A DNA stretch of 43,971 nucleotides from Candidatus Pacearchaeota archaeon (GTDB lineage: Archaea > Nanobdellota > Nanobdellia > Pacearchaeales > GW2011-AR1). Made by a program: the position numbers and the translations under genes. The notes beneath the pieces are model-generated. The model did no database searches, had not been told where the DNA came from, and saw only the letters and a list, made by a program, of their open reading frames with translations. The DNA lies in the NCBI GenBank assembly GCA_026414385.1, contig JAOAJC010000002.1:1-43971 (forward strand), given 5' to 3'. Shown piece after piece: positions 17,205 to 25,469 of the stretch (position 1 is the stretch's first letter; each line of letters starts with the position of its first letter).

Positions 17205-17583
17205 TTACTTCTTTTACCTCTTTTTTACTAATTAACTTTCTATGCAAATTATTAACCTCTTTTTCACAAACAAAATCATGATGTCTAAATCCTCCTCCAA
17301 AACATTTTGGGATATGCATAAGTTCATGAATTATTGTCTTGTCTTGCTCTTCTTTACTCATTTTATTAAATCTCTCTAAAAATTCAATCGCATAAAAAGC
17401 TTTAATACCAAGTGCTTTTTGCATTAATTTACCTAATGCATGACATCTTGCAATAGTCCCCCTGGTTTTGCTCCCATAACTCCTTATAAATCCAACTCTT
17501 GAAAAATCAATATGATTCATTCCAAGCACTTTTGCAATCTCCTCAGCTCTTTTTTTTAAGTCGTCTGCGTTTTCGTATCTCAT
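17176..17583 (-). CDS. predicted zinc metallopeptidase, COG4900-like
   Basis: 135 aa. The motif TIIHELMHIPKCFGGGFRHHDF has the HExxH zinc site with a downstream histidine pair as likely third ligand. N-terminal residues (RVGFIRSYGSKTRGTIARC) match archaeal predicted metallopeptidases of the COG4900 or phage-metallopeptidase type. Usual length, no signal peptide, so cytoplasmic. Substrate unknown. It overlaps the DUF192 gene by 29 nt. Confidence 0.7.
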   Translation of the reverse strand: MRYENADDLKKRAEEIAKVLGMNHIDFSRVGFIRSYGSKTRGTIARCHALGKLMQKALGIKAFYAIEFLERFNKMSKEEQDKTIIHELMHIPKCFGGGFRHHDFVCEKEVNNLHRKLISKKEVKEVNENKNYFSG

Positions 17584-17615
17584 GTTATCTCAATCTTAAT
17601 AATCACATAAATCAA

Positions 17616-17798
17616 CTAATTCTTATATCCCAAATTAAATTCTCGTTCTTTTTTAATAGGAACAGAATAAATCGCCCCGCAATTATTACATCTATATATC
17701 TGCTCATAGTCACCTAAATTACCAATTAATTGCGAATTAGCGTGTTTTGTTTCTCTTAAACATCTTCCTTTCTTGCTTATTTTTTGTTCTAATCCCAT
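17616..17798 (-). CDS. small cysteine-pair protein
   Basis: 60 aa from the ATG at 17798; the track version begins at a TTG five codons earlier. It has CNNCGAIYSVP near the C-terminus and single residues C and H upstream (RCLRETKHAN) that could complete a zinc site. It starts 2 nt after the YchF stop codon, so it is likely cotranscribed with it. No family recognised. Confidence 0.55.
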   Translation of the reverse strand: MGLEQKISKKGRCLRETKHANSQLIGNLGDYEQIYRCNNCGAIYSVPIKKEREFNLGYKN

Positions 17799-17799
17799 T

Positions 17800-18978
17800 T
17801 TATTTTGTAACAATTTCTATGCCATCTAAATGTTTAAGTTTATAATCTTTTCCAACAGCCTGTTTTGTTCTTATGCTTATTGCCTTTACAAAATTCTTTC
17901 CAATATCACTATGTAACCTGTAAGCAAAATCCAACGCAGTTGAGTTCGGCGGCATTAAAAAACAATCAGGCAATACTCTTCCTTGCGAATCAGTCATTTT
18001 AGAACTTGAAGCAGGAAATACTGCAACATATCCTAAAATATCTAAAACTACTTTATTTAAAACATCTTGAACACCAGTTGAGCCATACTCACAAAGAAAA
18101 TCCTCTATTTTTTTAAGTGCCTCTTTTTGCTGTTCGCTTAGTTGTTTTTTTATCTCAAATTTTTTTTCTCCAGGAACATAATGTATCAATCCATTTTTGT
18201 CAGCCTGTCTTAAACTTAATTCGCCATCAGCAAAGCAAGGAACAATAGGATAATCAAACTCTTTCATAACTTTTTCAAGATTTTCTTTGCTTTTTGGTTT
18301 ATCCATTTTATTAGCTGCAATTATCATCGCCTTGGTAGTTTTTCTTAATATTCTTGCAAACTCTGCCAATTGCTCCTCACCCCACATAGTTGGCTTTTCA
18401 GGATTCAACTTTGTCTTTAACAAAACTTGCTTAACATCATCCATAGCGACTTTTAATCCTGAAAACTGCTTTGCAACTGCCTCTGCAAAATTAGTTTTCT
18501 GCATCTCTATTTTTCTAGCAAATGGAGCCCATGCCTTTTTTAATATTCCCAAATACCACAAATCAAGCTCTCGTTCAATAAACTTTATATCGTTTCCAGG
18601 ATAATATCCATCCGTAGTTTTTCCTTCTGCATCTGTCTCTCCAGACATATCAACAACATGAATAAATGCGTCCGCCGAAGCCAAATCATTTAAAAATTCG
18701 CTCCCAAGCCCCTTTCCCTCACTCGCACCTGGAACCAATCCAGCTACATCAACTAATTCAAAAGGCACAAATCTCCAACCATCTTTAACATACCCTTCTC
18801 TCGGATTACTGATTTTTCCGAATTCAGCTGCCAAATCTCTTATTTTTACATATGCCATTCCATGATTTGGTTTTATCGTTGCAAAAGGATAAGGAGCAAT
18901 TAAAACATCTGCCAAAGTTGCTGCTTTGAAAAATGTGCTCTTTCCCGAATTAGGTTTTCCAACAATTCCAACCTGCAT
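17800..18978 (-). CDS. ychF: YchF/Ola1-type GTPase
   Basis: 392 aa, typical archaeal length. It has the P-loop GKPNSGKSTFF, the G3 motif DVAGLVPGASEGKGLG, NKMDKPKS in the G4 position, and a C-terminal TGS domain ending in RLHSDIGKNFVKAISIRTKQ. YchF members of the Obg group often prefer ATP and associate with ribosomes in stress responses; nucleotide preference here is unknown. Its ATG overlaps the stop of the UPF0200 kinase gene by one base, indicating an operon. Confidence 0.93.
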   Translation of the reverse strand: MQVGIVGKPNSGKSTFFKAATLADVLIAPYPFATIKPNHGMAYVKIRDLAAEFGKISNPREGYVKDGWRFVPFELVDVAGLVPGASEGKGLGSEFLNDLASADAFIHVVDMSGETDAEGKTTDGYYPGNDIKFIERELDLWYLGILKKAWAPFARKIEMQKTNFAEAVAKQFSGLKVAMDDVKQVLLKTKLNPEKPTMWGEEQLAEFARILRKTTKAMIIAANKMDKPKSKENLEKVMKEFDYPIVPCFADGELSLRQADKNGLIHYVPGEKKFEIKKQLSEQQKEALKKIEDFLCEYGSTGVQDVLNKVVLDILGYVAVFPASSSKMTDSQGRVLPDCFLMPPNSTALDFAYRLHSDIGKNFVKAISIRTKQAVGKDYKLKHLDGIEIVTK

Positions 18979-19526
18979 TATATTATCTCCCTTAACAAAT
19001 CTTCAACTTTTTCTTTTAATTCTTCCAAAGTTCCGTCATTTATTATTTTATACTCAACAAACTCCATACATTTTCCTACTTGCTGCCCATAACTCTCTTC
19101 ATTAATCCCAAAATCGCGCGCATCCATTGCTTTTATCTCTTCCAATGTTTTTGGGTCACTGTCTTTATTTCTCCGTTTTATCCACTCAAACCTCTTTGTA
19201 TCAGGTGCATCAACGCCAATAAGAATAAAATCTCCAGCTAATTTAAATCTAAGAATTTCCTCTGGATTTCTTATTCCGCTAATAACATAATTCTTCCCGA
19301 TTTGCATTTTTTTTAAAATTCTATCAGCCCAATACCCCCCACCATATTTTTTTCTCATCTCATTTCCCAAATCTTGCAGGTTTTTTCTGTTTATTTCAAT
19401 CCCTCTTGCTCTTGCTTCTTCTCTTACTTCTGAACTCAAATTTAATTTAATAAATCCCTTCTTTTCCAAAATGTCTGCAACAACATCTTTGCCAGAAGCA
19501 ATTGGCCCAACTATTCCAATTATCAT
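18978..19526 (-). CDS. UPF0200/dephospho-CoA-kinase-like P-loop kinase
   Basis: 182 aa from the ATG at 19526, chosen because TTTATATAG lies about 25 nt upstream; the longer track frame would include that promoter. It begins MIIGIVGPIASGKDVVADIL with a Walker A, followed by SSEVREEARARGIE and MRKKYGGGYWADRI, the UPF0200 pattern of archaeal nucleotide kinases related to CoaE and adenylate kinase. ISGIRNPEE is the Walker B-side segment. Exact substrate is not known for the family. Confidence 0.8.
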   Translation of the reverse strand: MIIGIVGPIASGKDVVADILEKKGFIKLNLSSEVREEARARGIEINRKNLQDLGNEMRKKYGGGYWADRILKKMQIGKNYVISGIRNPEEILRFKLAGDFILIGVDAPDTKRFEWIKRRNKDSDPKTLEEIKAMDARDFGINEESYGQQVGKCMEFVEYKIINDGTLEELKEKVEDLLREII

Positions 19527-19578
19527 AAAATAAAAACGCAAAGCAATCTTTATATAGATTATTAAACTCAAATTTAAC

Positions 19579-19708
19579 GATCCCGTAGCTCAGCTGGTTA
19601 GAGCACCGCTCTTATAAGAGCGCATTCCGCCAGGGATGTGTTATACCTCCTTTAAATTTAGGAGATTAAGAAAGGCGGGGGTCCTGGGTTCGAATCCCAG
19701 CGGGATCA
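19579..19708 (+). tRNA. tRNA-Ile(TAT) with 56-nt intron
   Basis: Acceptor GATCCCG/CGGGATC, A73, D arm GCTC/GAGC, T arm CTGGG-TTCGAAT-CCCAG. The anticodon stem CCGCT/GGCGG encloses anticodon TAT (19613-19615). The intron is 19617-19672, after position 37. CTTA pairs with TAAG between 3-nt bulges TAA and AAA, giving a textbook bulge-helix-bulge site. The intron contains its own hairpin CTCCT...AGGAG. UAU reads the AUA codon directly. Confidence 0.9.
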
Positions 19709-19797
19709 TATTATTCGTCGCAAAATTAAAATCTATATAAATCATCTTTTTGTTTATAAAAATTATAGAATGTATGTTTTGAATTAACAAGCCTAAT

Positions 19798-20748
19798 TTA
19801 TCGCTTACACAAAGCGAGCGCATATGAACCATCTGGAAGTATGTATTTCTTTACATCATTAAAATACATCTTCAAATATCCAATAAACTCATCCTCTTCA
19901 TAATGATATGTCATTGCAACGATAATTTGATCTCCCTTGCTAAAACTAACTTTCTTATTCTGAAATGTTATTGTCTTATCTTTTTTTATTGTATAATAAA
20001 ATTCAATTCTTGAATTCTTGAATCTTACATCATATTCTACCTCATCTTGATTAAATCCCAATTGCATCAATACATAAATAAAAAATTTATTAAAGCCAGG
20101 ATGTTCTCTACATGATTTAACAATATCCTCCTCAACTTTATGATTATTAAGTCCATTCCCAATTAAAAGCATATCCCCTTCCTTCATAGCACTCCTTATT
20201 TCATAAAGTAATTCGTGAATTTCAAAATTTCCAAGAGTGTTACCCAAAAGCAAAAAGAAACTTTTTTTATATTCATCTTTCCGTAATAAAGGTACAACAT
20301 TCTCTAAATTTTCAAAATCAGAAATATTCCAATGCACTCTAACCACATCAACATTTGTATTAAGATTTCTCATAGTTTCCATTGCAGTGGCAACCATATG
20401 CCCGCTTATATCAATCGGACAATATCTTAATTTCACATTCTTTTTTCTTAAATTCTCAACGAATAAAGCGGCTTTTTTCCCATTGCCACAGCCTAAATCA
20501 ACAATATTTATCGGACCAGTTCCGATTTCATTTAACAAACTTTTCATGTGGTTATGTAACAAGGTTAACTCTTTTGGCCCAATTCCTTTTTTATATTCCT
20601 CTGTTGAAACTAAATCAAGATATCCTTGTGCTTGTTCAGGTGTTAAATACCATAACTTAGAATCAGCAATATTCCACACTCTTGTCTTGCCTTCAAGAGA
20701 ATACCCCCTCTTTAAAAGTTCCTTGAAGATCAAGTCATTAAATTCCAT
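19798..20748 (-). CDS. EgtD-like (Methyltransf_33) SAM methyltransferase
   Basis: 316 aa from the ATG at 20748. The SAM-binding loop is NIVDLGCGNGKKAALF, followed by YCPIDISGHMVATAM and the distinctive FFLLLGNTLGNFEIHELLYE then MKEGDMLLIG. This last segment resembles EgtD-type histidine N-methyltransferases (FLGSxIGN...LRxGDxLLLG), which trimethylate histidine for ergothioneine. The N-terminal LTPEQAQGYLDL and C-terminal beta region also fit. No EgtB partner is in the window, so a different acceptor is possible. It may be a divergent family member. Confidence 0.6.
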   Translation of the reverse strand: MEFNDLIFKELLKRGYSLEGKTRVWNIADSKLWYLTPEQAQGYLDLVSTEEYKKGIGPKELTLLHNHMKSLLNEIGTGPINIVDLGCGNGKKAALFVENLRKKNVKLRYCPIDISGHMVATAMETMRNLNTNVDVVRVHWNISDFENLENVVPLLRKDEYKKSFFLLLGNTLGNFEIHELLYEIRSAMKEGDMLLIGNGLNNHKVEEDIVKSCREHPGFNKFFIYVLMQLGFNQDEVEYDVRFKNSRIEFYYTIKKDKTITFQNKKVSFSKGDQIIVAMTYHYEEDEFIGYLKMYFNDVKKYILPDGSYALALCKR

Positions 20749-20910
20749 CAAAACTGACTAAATTCAAAGGTATTTATGTCTTTCTTTTTTATTTTTACCT
20801 CTATCATAGGATAAAATCAAATCGCTAAATCAATTTAAAACTCAAAATTATCAATTTCCATTATGTTTTTATACCTTCTTTTTCTTTTTTATCAAACAGA
20901 AATCCATTAA

Positions 20911-20983
20911 GCTCCTGTAGTCTAGAGGCCAAGGACACGGCCCTTTCGCGGCCGGGACCCGGGTTCAAATCCCGGCAGGAGCA
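20911..20983 (+). tRNA. tRNA-Glu(TTC)
   Basis: 73 nt, intronless. Acceptor GCTCCTG/CAGGAGC, anticodon arm CGGCC-CTTTCGC-GGCCG with anticodon TTC, T arm CCGGG-TTCAAAT-CCCGG, discriminator A, no CCA. A TATA-like TTTTTATACC lies about 40 nt upstream. Confidence 0.93.
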
Positions 20984-21004
20984 TAACAAATAACGCCCAT
21001 CGCA

Positions 21005-21619
21005 TTACCTTAAATAATTATCTTCCCATTTTCTCATACTCTCTTCATCAAGCTCAATTATTATTCTTGGTTTTTCCCTCTTTTTAACCCACCCCCTCCA
21101 GAAAATTCCAAACGCCAATCCAACAACCATTCCAGAAAGATGAGCAATGTGCCCAATATTGCTAGGAACAAACAATCCAATTATGTCAAAAACTGCCCAC
21201 AAAATACCTGCAATAATCATCGGCATAGGCAAACCATAAACCCATACAATCATTAAAGGCCTTAAAATTATCAAAGCACCAAAAATTCCAAATATCGCAC
21301 CGCTCGCCCCTAACGAAGAAGTATAAAAATTAACAGCCACCACATTAGCTAAGACGCCGGAAGCAAAGAAAACCAATAAAAATTTTTTACTTCCGATTAT
21401 TTTTTCTAAAATGCTCCCAAAAAGCGCAAGTGCAAACATATTATATAACAAATGCCCAAAATTTGCATGTAAAAATATTGCGCTAACAAAACGCCACACC
21501 TCAACAACGTATAAATTGCTCAAAACAAATAAATCGCTAAATCCTCTTATGGCTAATTGTAAAATAAACACAACCACACAAATGCCTGTCAATTTTAAAG
21601 CATAAAACCTATACCCCAT
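21005..21619 (-). CDS. rhomboid family intramembrane serine protease
   Basis: 204 aa with six transmembrane helices. HANFGHLLYNMFAL carries the oxyanion-side histidine and asparagine, the nucleophile is Ser107 in GASGAIFG, and GHIAHLSGMVVG supplies the catalytic histidine (likely His160). This is the compact six-helix form without extra domains; the C-terminal tail is charged and cytoplasmic. It cleaves membrane-anchored proteins within the bilayer. Possible substrates here include the several anchored surface proteins, by inference only. Confidence 0.92.
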   Translation of the reverse strand: MGYRFYALKLTGICVVVFILQLAIRGFSDLFVLSNLYVVEVWRFVSAIFLHANFGHLLYNMFALALFGSILEKIIGSKKFLLVFFASGVLANVVAVNFYTSSLGASGAIFGIFGALIILRPLMIVWVYGLPMPMIIAGILWAVFDIIGLFVPSNIGHIAHLSGMVVGLAFGIFWRGWVKKREKPRIIIELDEESMRKWEDNYLR

Positions 21620-21730
21620 ATTAAAAAAACAAAAGCAATCTTTAAATAATTCTGCTTTTTGTCTTTTTGAATTTTAAAAAATAACAATCCTCCAATAACC
21701 TTTTATATTATCCACAATTTGATAAAATAT

Positions 21731-21802
21731 GGCGGTTGTAGTTTAATGGTAGAATGTCGGCTTGTGGCGCCGAAGACGAGGGTTCGATTCCCTCCTACCG
21801 CC
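21731..21802 (+). tRNA. tRNA-His(GTG) with encoded G-1
   Basis: GGCGGTTG...CTACCGCC: the extra 5' G(-1) pairs with C73, the identity mark for HisRS, and is encoded here. Anticodon arm TCGGC-TTGTGGC-GCCGA has anticodon GTG; T arm GAGGG-TTCGATT-CCCTC. The acceptor stem has one T-T mismatch (6-67). It lies about 400 nt upstream of hisS on the same strand. Confidence 0.92.
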
Positions 21803-21857
21803 CTTTTCAGAGAAATCAATCAAAAACGTTTAAATAATTGCCTTCCTATTTATTAAA

Positions 21858-22118
21858 ATGGTAAAGCAAATAATAGAACTAATTTCAGAGATTATGGAAA
21901 AAGGCAAATTTGAAAAAAGTTCAATGACAACCAAACAATTAAGGATTCATCTCAATAATTTATTTTTGTTATACAAAAAAGAACCAACGCAAATGATGGC
22001 TCGTCTTGTTTATTCAGCAATTGTTGATTTAGCGAGATTAGGAAAAGGTTCTCTCGCCCACGAATACGCGCTAAGATTTGAAGAAGAAATAGGGTACGAC
22101 AATATTGAAGAAGAATAA
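21858..22118 (+). CDS. small helical protein of unknown function
   Basis: 86 aa, charged, and predicted almost wholly helical (IIELISEIMEKGKFEKSSMT, then LRIHLNNLFLLYKKEPTQMM and later VYSAIVDLARLGKG). No cysteines, no membrane segment and no recognised family. It stands between tRNA-His and hisS on the same strand with 89 nt to hisS. A TTTAAATAAT element about 28 nt before the ATG suggests its own leaderless promoter. Confidence 0.65.
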   Translation: MVKQIIELISEIMEKGKFEKSSMTTKQLRIHLNNLFLLYKKEPTQMMARLVYSAIVDLARLGKGSLAHEYALRFEEEIGYDNIEEE

Positions 22119-22207
22119 AATCATGCCATTTCTATTAATTTAAAGACAAAAATTTCACTCATTTTAACAAAAGAAAGTATTATAAAATAAAAGAATCTTG
22201 CTAAAAT

Positions 22208-23422
22208 ATGAAAATAGAAGTTGATACTGTTAAAGGATTTCAAGATTATCTGCCGCCGCAATCGCTTAAAAGAGATGCAATAAAGAAAACAATAGAAAAC
22301 CAATTTAAATTGCATGGGTTTGTTCCAATAGAAACTCCAATAATAGAATTTGATGAGATAATGAAACCATCTCTTCCAAACGAAGAAGATGAAGCGATAT
22401 CAGATAGATTTAGATTACAAGACAGAGCAGGCAGAAAATTGGGGTTAAGATATGAATTCACATTTCAATTAGCAAGAATTTTCAAACAAAATCCAACAAT
22501 TAAATTGCCATTTAGAAGATATCAAATAGGAGAAGTATTTAGAGACGAGCCAGTTAGTTCAGATAGATTTAGGCAATTTACACAATGTGACGCAGACATT
22601 ATAGGCGATTCTTCTATTAATGCTGATGCAGAATGTCTTTTGCTTGCCAAAAATATTTTTGATAAACTAAAAATAAATACAATAATAGAAATAAATAATA
22701 GAAAACTACTAAATTCAATATTAGAAAGTGTTCAAATAACAGACAAAAAAAATGTCATGCGCGAACTTGATAAAACAACAAAAATAGGCGAAGACGCAGT
22801 TAAAATTAATTTAAGAAAATACGCAACACCAAATCAAATCATTACGCTATTTAAAATGCTAAGCAAAGATTTATCTTTCTTTAAACAAAACGCATTTGAC
22901 GGCTCAACAGAAATTGAAGAATTAATAGATAAATGTAAAGAACTCGGTTTTGATGTTGTGTTTAATCCATTTATGGTAAGAGGTTTCTCCTACTATACAG
23001 GAAACATTTTTGAAATCAAAGTCGGAAAAACAACAATTGCAGCTGGTGGCAGATATGACAAAACAGTTGGCAAATTTATAGGAAAAGAAATTCCAGCAGT
23101 AGGAATTTCTTTTGGTTTAGAAAGAATAACCTCATTAGCAGATATTCCAATAGAAACAACAAAAGCGATAATTATCTCAATAAATGAAGATAAAGCAATG
23201 ATTAAACTTGCAAAAATTTTAAGAAAAGAAGGAATTTCTTGCATTACTACTTCTGATAAAGTTTCAAAAGCATTGGAATATGCAAACTCAATGTTAATTC
23301 AAAATGCAATATTTATAGGAGAAGAAGAAGTTGAAAAGAAAAAATATAAATTAAAAAACATGAAATCAGGAAAAGAACAATTTTTAACAGAAAAGGCGCT
23401 TATAAATGCCCTAAAAAAATAA
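22208..23422 (+). CDS. hisS: histidyl-tRNA synthetase
   Basis: 404 aa. It is a class II synthetase: DTVKGFQDYLPP (motif 1 side), motif 2 RRYQIGEVFRDEPVSSDRFRQFTQCD, the histidine-binding MVRGFSYYTGNIFE, AGGRYDK, and motif 3 AVGISFGLERI. The C-terminal anticodon-binding domain ends in LTEKALINALKK. It charges tRNA-His, whose gene lies just upstream, a functional pairing. The stop is 1 nt before a tiny membrane-protein gene. Confidence 0.96.
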   Translation: MKIEVDTVKGFQDYLPPQSLKRDAIKKTIENQFKLHGFVPIETPIIEFDEIMKPSLPNEEDEAISDRFRLQDRAGRKLGLRYEFTFQLARIFKQNPTIKLPFRRYQIGEVFRDEPVSSDRFRQFTQCDADIIGDSSINADAECLLLAKNIFDKLKINTIIEINNRKLLNSILESVQITDKKNVMRELDKTTKIGEDAVKINLRKYATPNQIITLFKMLSKDLSFFKQNAFDGSTEIEELIDKCKELGFDVVFNPFMVRGFSYYTGNIFEIKVGKTTIAAGGRYDKTVGKFIGKEIPAVGISFGLERITSLADIPIETTKAIIISINEDKAMIKLAKILRKEGISCITTSDKVSKALEYANSMLIQNAIFIGEEEVEKKKYKLKNMKSGKEQFLTEKALINALKK

Positions 23423-23423
23423 A

Positions 23424-23567
23424 ATGAATATCTCAACAAATAAATGGCTTGGCATCTTATTGATTTTAGCAGCGATTTTAATTTGGGTTCCTTTACCAAT
23501 TCCCTCAAAAGAAACAATTAGTGCACTAATAATAATCTCAATAGCAATTTATCATTTTATTAAATAA
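23424..23567 (+). CDS. 47-aa two-helix membrane peptide
   Basis: Missed by the track. The sequence begins MNISTNKWLGILLILAAILI and continues WVPLPIPSKETISALIIISIAIYHFIK: two transmembrane helices joined by a proline-rich turn. The ATG is 1 nt after the hisS stop, so it is probably cotranslated with it. Small two-helix proteins of this type are common in DPANN genomes. Function unknown. Confidence 0.6.
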   Translation: MNISTNKWLGILLILAAILIWVPLPIPSKETISALIIISIAIYHFIK

Positions 23568-23569
23568 AT

Positions 23570-24466
23570 CTAATCTTTTATTTCTTGTTCCTCAGGAATC
23601 TCCTCATCGTTATTCTCAACTTCTCTCCTCATTTGTTCGAGAATAATTGCATTATTTCTTTCATAAACACTTCTCAACAAAATCCAAATTTCTTCAAATG
23701 GGTTTTCTTGTTCAAGCCATATTCTCTTTTGCGCATCTAAGTGTAATATGGGAATAAATGTCGCAATTTTCTCTTCCCTATTCATTCCATTAACAAATTC
23801 AGAAAAAGCAATTCTTTCCTTTTTTGTCGTTATAAAAGTCGTCTTTAATTTTGAATATAGTTCTCTAATTTTATCTTTTAGATTTATCCTCGTCTTAGGC
23901 AAAACAGCGTTTGCCTCCATCTCTTGTTGTCTCGTTAAAACTACTTTTCTTATCCTTCTGTTTTCTGTGTTTATGGCATGTCCTAATGCCTTCATCAACT
24001 CATCAAGAGTTATTTTTTTATATCTCGGTAAAGGAGTTCTTATAATTAAATTAGGAACTTCTTCGTCAAGCTCAATTCTTTCTTGAACATATTTCTTATC
24101 TTCTTCTTTTTTACCCATAAAAATAGCGTCCAAACTCGGAAGGTAATAATTTAACAACCTATCCGATTTTAATCTTAATAAAATAGATGCCGCCAAAAGC
24201 ACCTGGCTTGAAACAAAAAAATTAGCTTCCTCCAACGCCCTAACTTTTTCAAGATATTTATTTGCTAACAATGTTATATCAATATCCCACGGATCTAATT
24301 GTTCTGTATTAATTAAATCATAAATTATCGATTGCCAACTTAGCTTTTCCTCAAAAAGCAATCCATGAATTTGCTCCTGATTAATCTTTTCCCTCGTTAA
24401 ATTTCCTTCGCTCCTTTCTTGAAAATTAAACTCAATCTCTTTTTCGCAATCATCCATTAAAGCCAT
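23570..24466 (-). CDS. scpA: segregation and condensation protein ScpA
   Basis: 298 aa. The kleisin N-terminal signature appears as IYDLINTEQLDPWDIDITLLANKYLEKV, then VLLAASILLRLKSDRLL, and a C-terminal winged helix (RIAFSEFVNGMNREEKIATF) that binds the SMC head. ScpA bridges SMC dimers in chromosome condensation. ScpB and SMC are not in the window. A TATA-like ATTTAAATAA is about 22 nt before the ATG. It converges on the small peptide gene after hisS. Confidence 0.9.
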   Translation of the reverse strand: MALMDDCEKEIEFNFQERSEGNLTREKINQEQIHGLLFEEKLSWQSIIYDLINTEQLDPWDIDITLLANKYLEKVRALEEANFFVSSQVLLAASILLRLKSDRLLNYYLPSLDAIFMGKKEEDKKYVQERIELDEEVPNLIIRTPLPRYKKITLDELMKALGHAINTENRRIRKVVLTRQQEMEANAVLPKTRINLKDKIRELYSKLKTTFITTKKERIAFSEFVNGMNREEKIATFIPILHLDAQKRIWLEQENPFEEIWILLRSVYERNNAIILEQMRREVENNDEEIPEEQEIKD

Positions 24467-24546
24467 AAAATTATGTTATTTAAATGCCTTCTTATTCTAA
24501 AAATAAAACTTATAAATAATGTATTCATTACTAAGTTACAACACAA

Positions 24547-24561
24547 CGAAAGGTTTAAATA
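24547..24561 (+). promoter_or_regulatory. strong archaeal promoter (BRE plus TATA) for the ncRNA
   Basis: CGAAAGG followed by TTTAAATA is a near-consensus BRE and TATA pair. Initiation would fall near 24584, and no protein-coding start lies downstream on this strand. Confidence 0.55.
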
Positions 24562-24583
24562 CATTTAATTACTCTAATATTTA

Positions 24584-24745
24584 TCACCTCTTTTTCCCAG
24601 GAGAGGACGTTTGATCACTCTATTTGATGGATTAAACCTCCTCTCTATGGGTTTAATAAACAACCAAAACATTAAAACGGGGAAATAAGAACCTGTCTAA
24701 AATCAGGCACTGTTATTTCTTCGTTGGTTTTGTTGCTTTTATTCT
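24584..24745 (+). ncRNA. candidate two-hairpin non-coding RNA
   Basis: There is no ORF here. Hairpin 1: CCCA (24596-24599)/TGGG, GAGAGGA (24601-24607)/TCCTCTC (24639-24645), and GTTTGATC (24609-24616)/GATTAAAC (24630-24637), the last with a G-U pair that only works on the plus strand. Hairpin 2: CAACCAAAAC (24661-24670) with GTTTTGTTG (24727-24735), GAAATAA/TTATTTC, CCTG/CAGG. A T-rich stretch (CTTTTATT) follows as a plausible terminator, and a BRE/TATA lies at the right distance upstream. It matches no RNA class I recognise; kink-turns and ACA boxes are not obvious. Confidence 0.55.
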
Positions 24746-24758
24746 AAAAATTAAAAAA

Positions 24759-24974
24759 CTATTTTACTTGTTTTACAAATTCTGTATATTTACACTTTCC
24801 ACAATGCATTCTATCTTTGTGAATTGCTAAAAAAATTCCAGCGCCGCACCTCGGACATATTTTTCCTTCTCTCTTTCCATTTGAATATTTTGCGTATTTC
24901 TTGCTTGTTGGCTTATTTTTGTGCGGTTTTTTTCCTTTTCTCTCTTTTGTTGTTCCTCCCTCTGGTGCTGGCAT
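24759..24974 (-). CDS. rps27ae: ribosomal protein S27ae (eS31)
   Basis: 71 aa. It is lysine-rich at the N-terminus, then [22 protein letters not shown] gives the C4 zinc finger of S27ae. Unlike in eukaryotes no ubiquitin is fused. It follows S24e with a one-base overlap, the standard archaeal Rpo7-Spt4-S24e-S27ae order. Located in the small-subunit head. Confidence 0.95.
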   Translation of the reverse strand: MPAPEGGTTKERKGKKPHKNKPTSKKYAKYSNGKREGKICPRCGAGIFLAIHKDRMHCGKCKYTEFVKQVK

Positions 24975-25285
24975 TATTTACCTCCCGCCGCAGCTTGCGT
25001 TTGAGCCACAGCCCCTTCTGACTTCTTTTTTTCCTTTTTCTTTGGTTCTATCCTATTTTTGTCCTCAACAGAATCATAAATAAATGCGTCAATTAAAAAT
25101 GTATCTCTCCCAAATTTGCTTTTTAATTCTTTTATAACTATATTTTCTTCATTCGCATTAAATTGTTCTGCAATTATTTTTAATGCTCTCTCAAATCCAG
25201 GGTTTTTGCTTTCTTTTATAACCACTTTTACCTCTCTTCTCTTCAACAAATCATTTTTAAAATCCTTAATTATATCCCTGCTCAT
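24974..25285 (-). CDS. rps24e: ribosomal protein S24e (eS24)
   Basis: 103 aa. [21 protein letters not shown] and [18 protein letters not shown] match S24e. The C-terminal tail is lysine- and alanine-rich. It overlaps the Spt4 stop by 4 nt and the S27ae start by 1 nt, so translation of the operon is tightly coupled. Confidence 0.95.
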   Translation of the reverse strand: MSRDIIKDFKNDLLKRREVKVVIKESKNPGFERALKIIAEQFNANEENIVIKELKSKFGRDTFLIDAFIYDSVEDKNRIEPKKKEKKKSEGAVAQTQAAAGGK

Positions 25286-25467
25286 TTTACTTTTATTGCA
25301 TAATCCCCCCTATCTTTTAATTTCATATTTTTTGCAATTTCCGATTCCTCTGGTTTTAAAATAATAACTCTTCCTTTGTAACTATCGCTTGCATCTTCAC
25401 TCCCGCATTTTGGACATTTTGCCCCATCAAAAATTAATTTACAATTTTTGCATGCTTTTTCTGCCAT
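25282..25467 (-). CDS. spt4: transcription elongation factor Spt4 (RpoE'')
   Basis: 61 aa. KACKNCKLIF and CPKCGSEDAS give the four-cysteine zinc site, and YKGRVIILKPEESEIAKNM is the conserved body. With Spt5 (not in the window) it clamps RNA polymerase for processivity. It lies 2 nt after Rpo7 and overlaps S24e by 4 nt, the conserved archaeal arrangement. Confidence 0.95.
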   Translation of the reverse strand: MAEKACKNCKLIFDGAKCPKCGSEDASDSYKGRVIILKPEESEIAKNMKLKDRGDYAIKVK

Positions 25468-25469
25468 TT

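Noticed and set aside
19641-19832. 63-aa minus-strand ORF
   Set aside because: It runs antisense through tRNA-Ile and its intron; typical shadow ORF.
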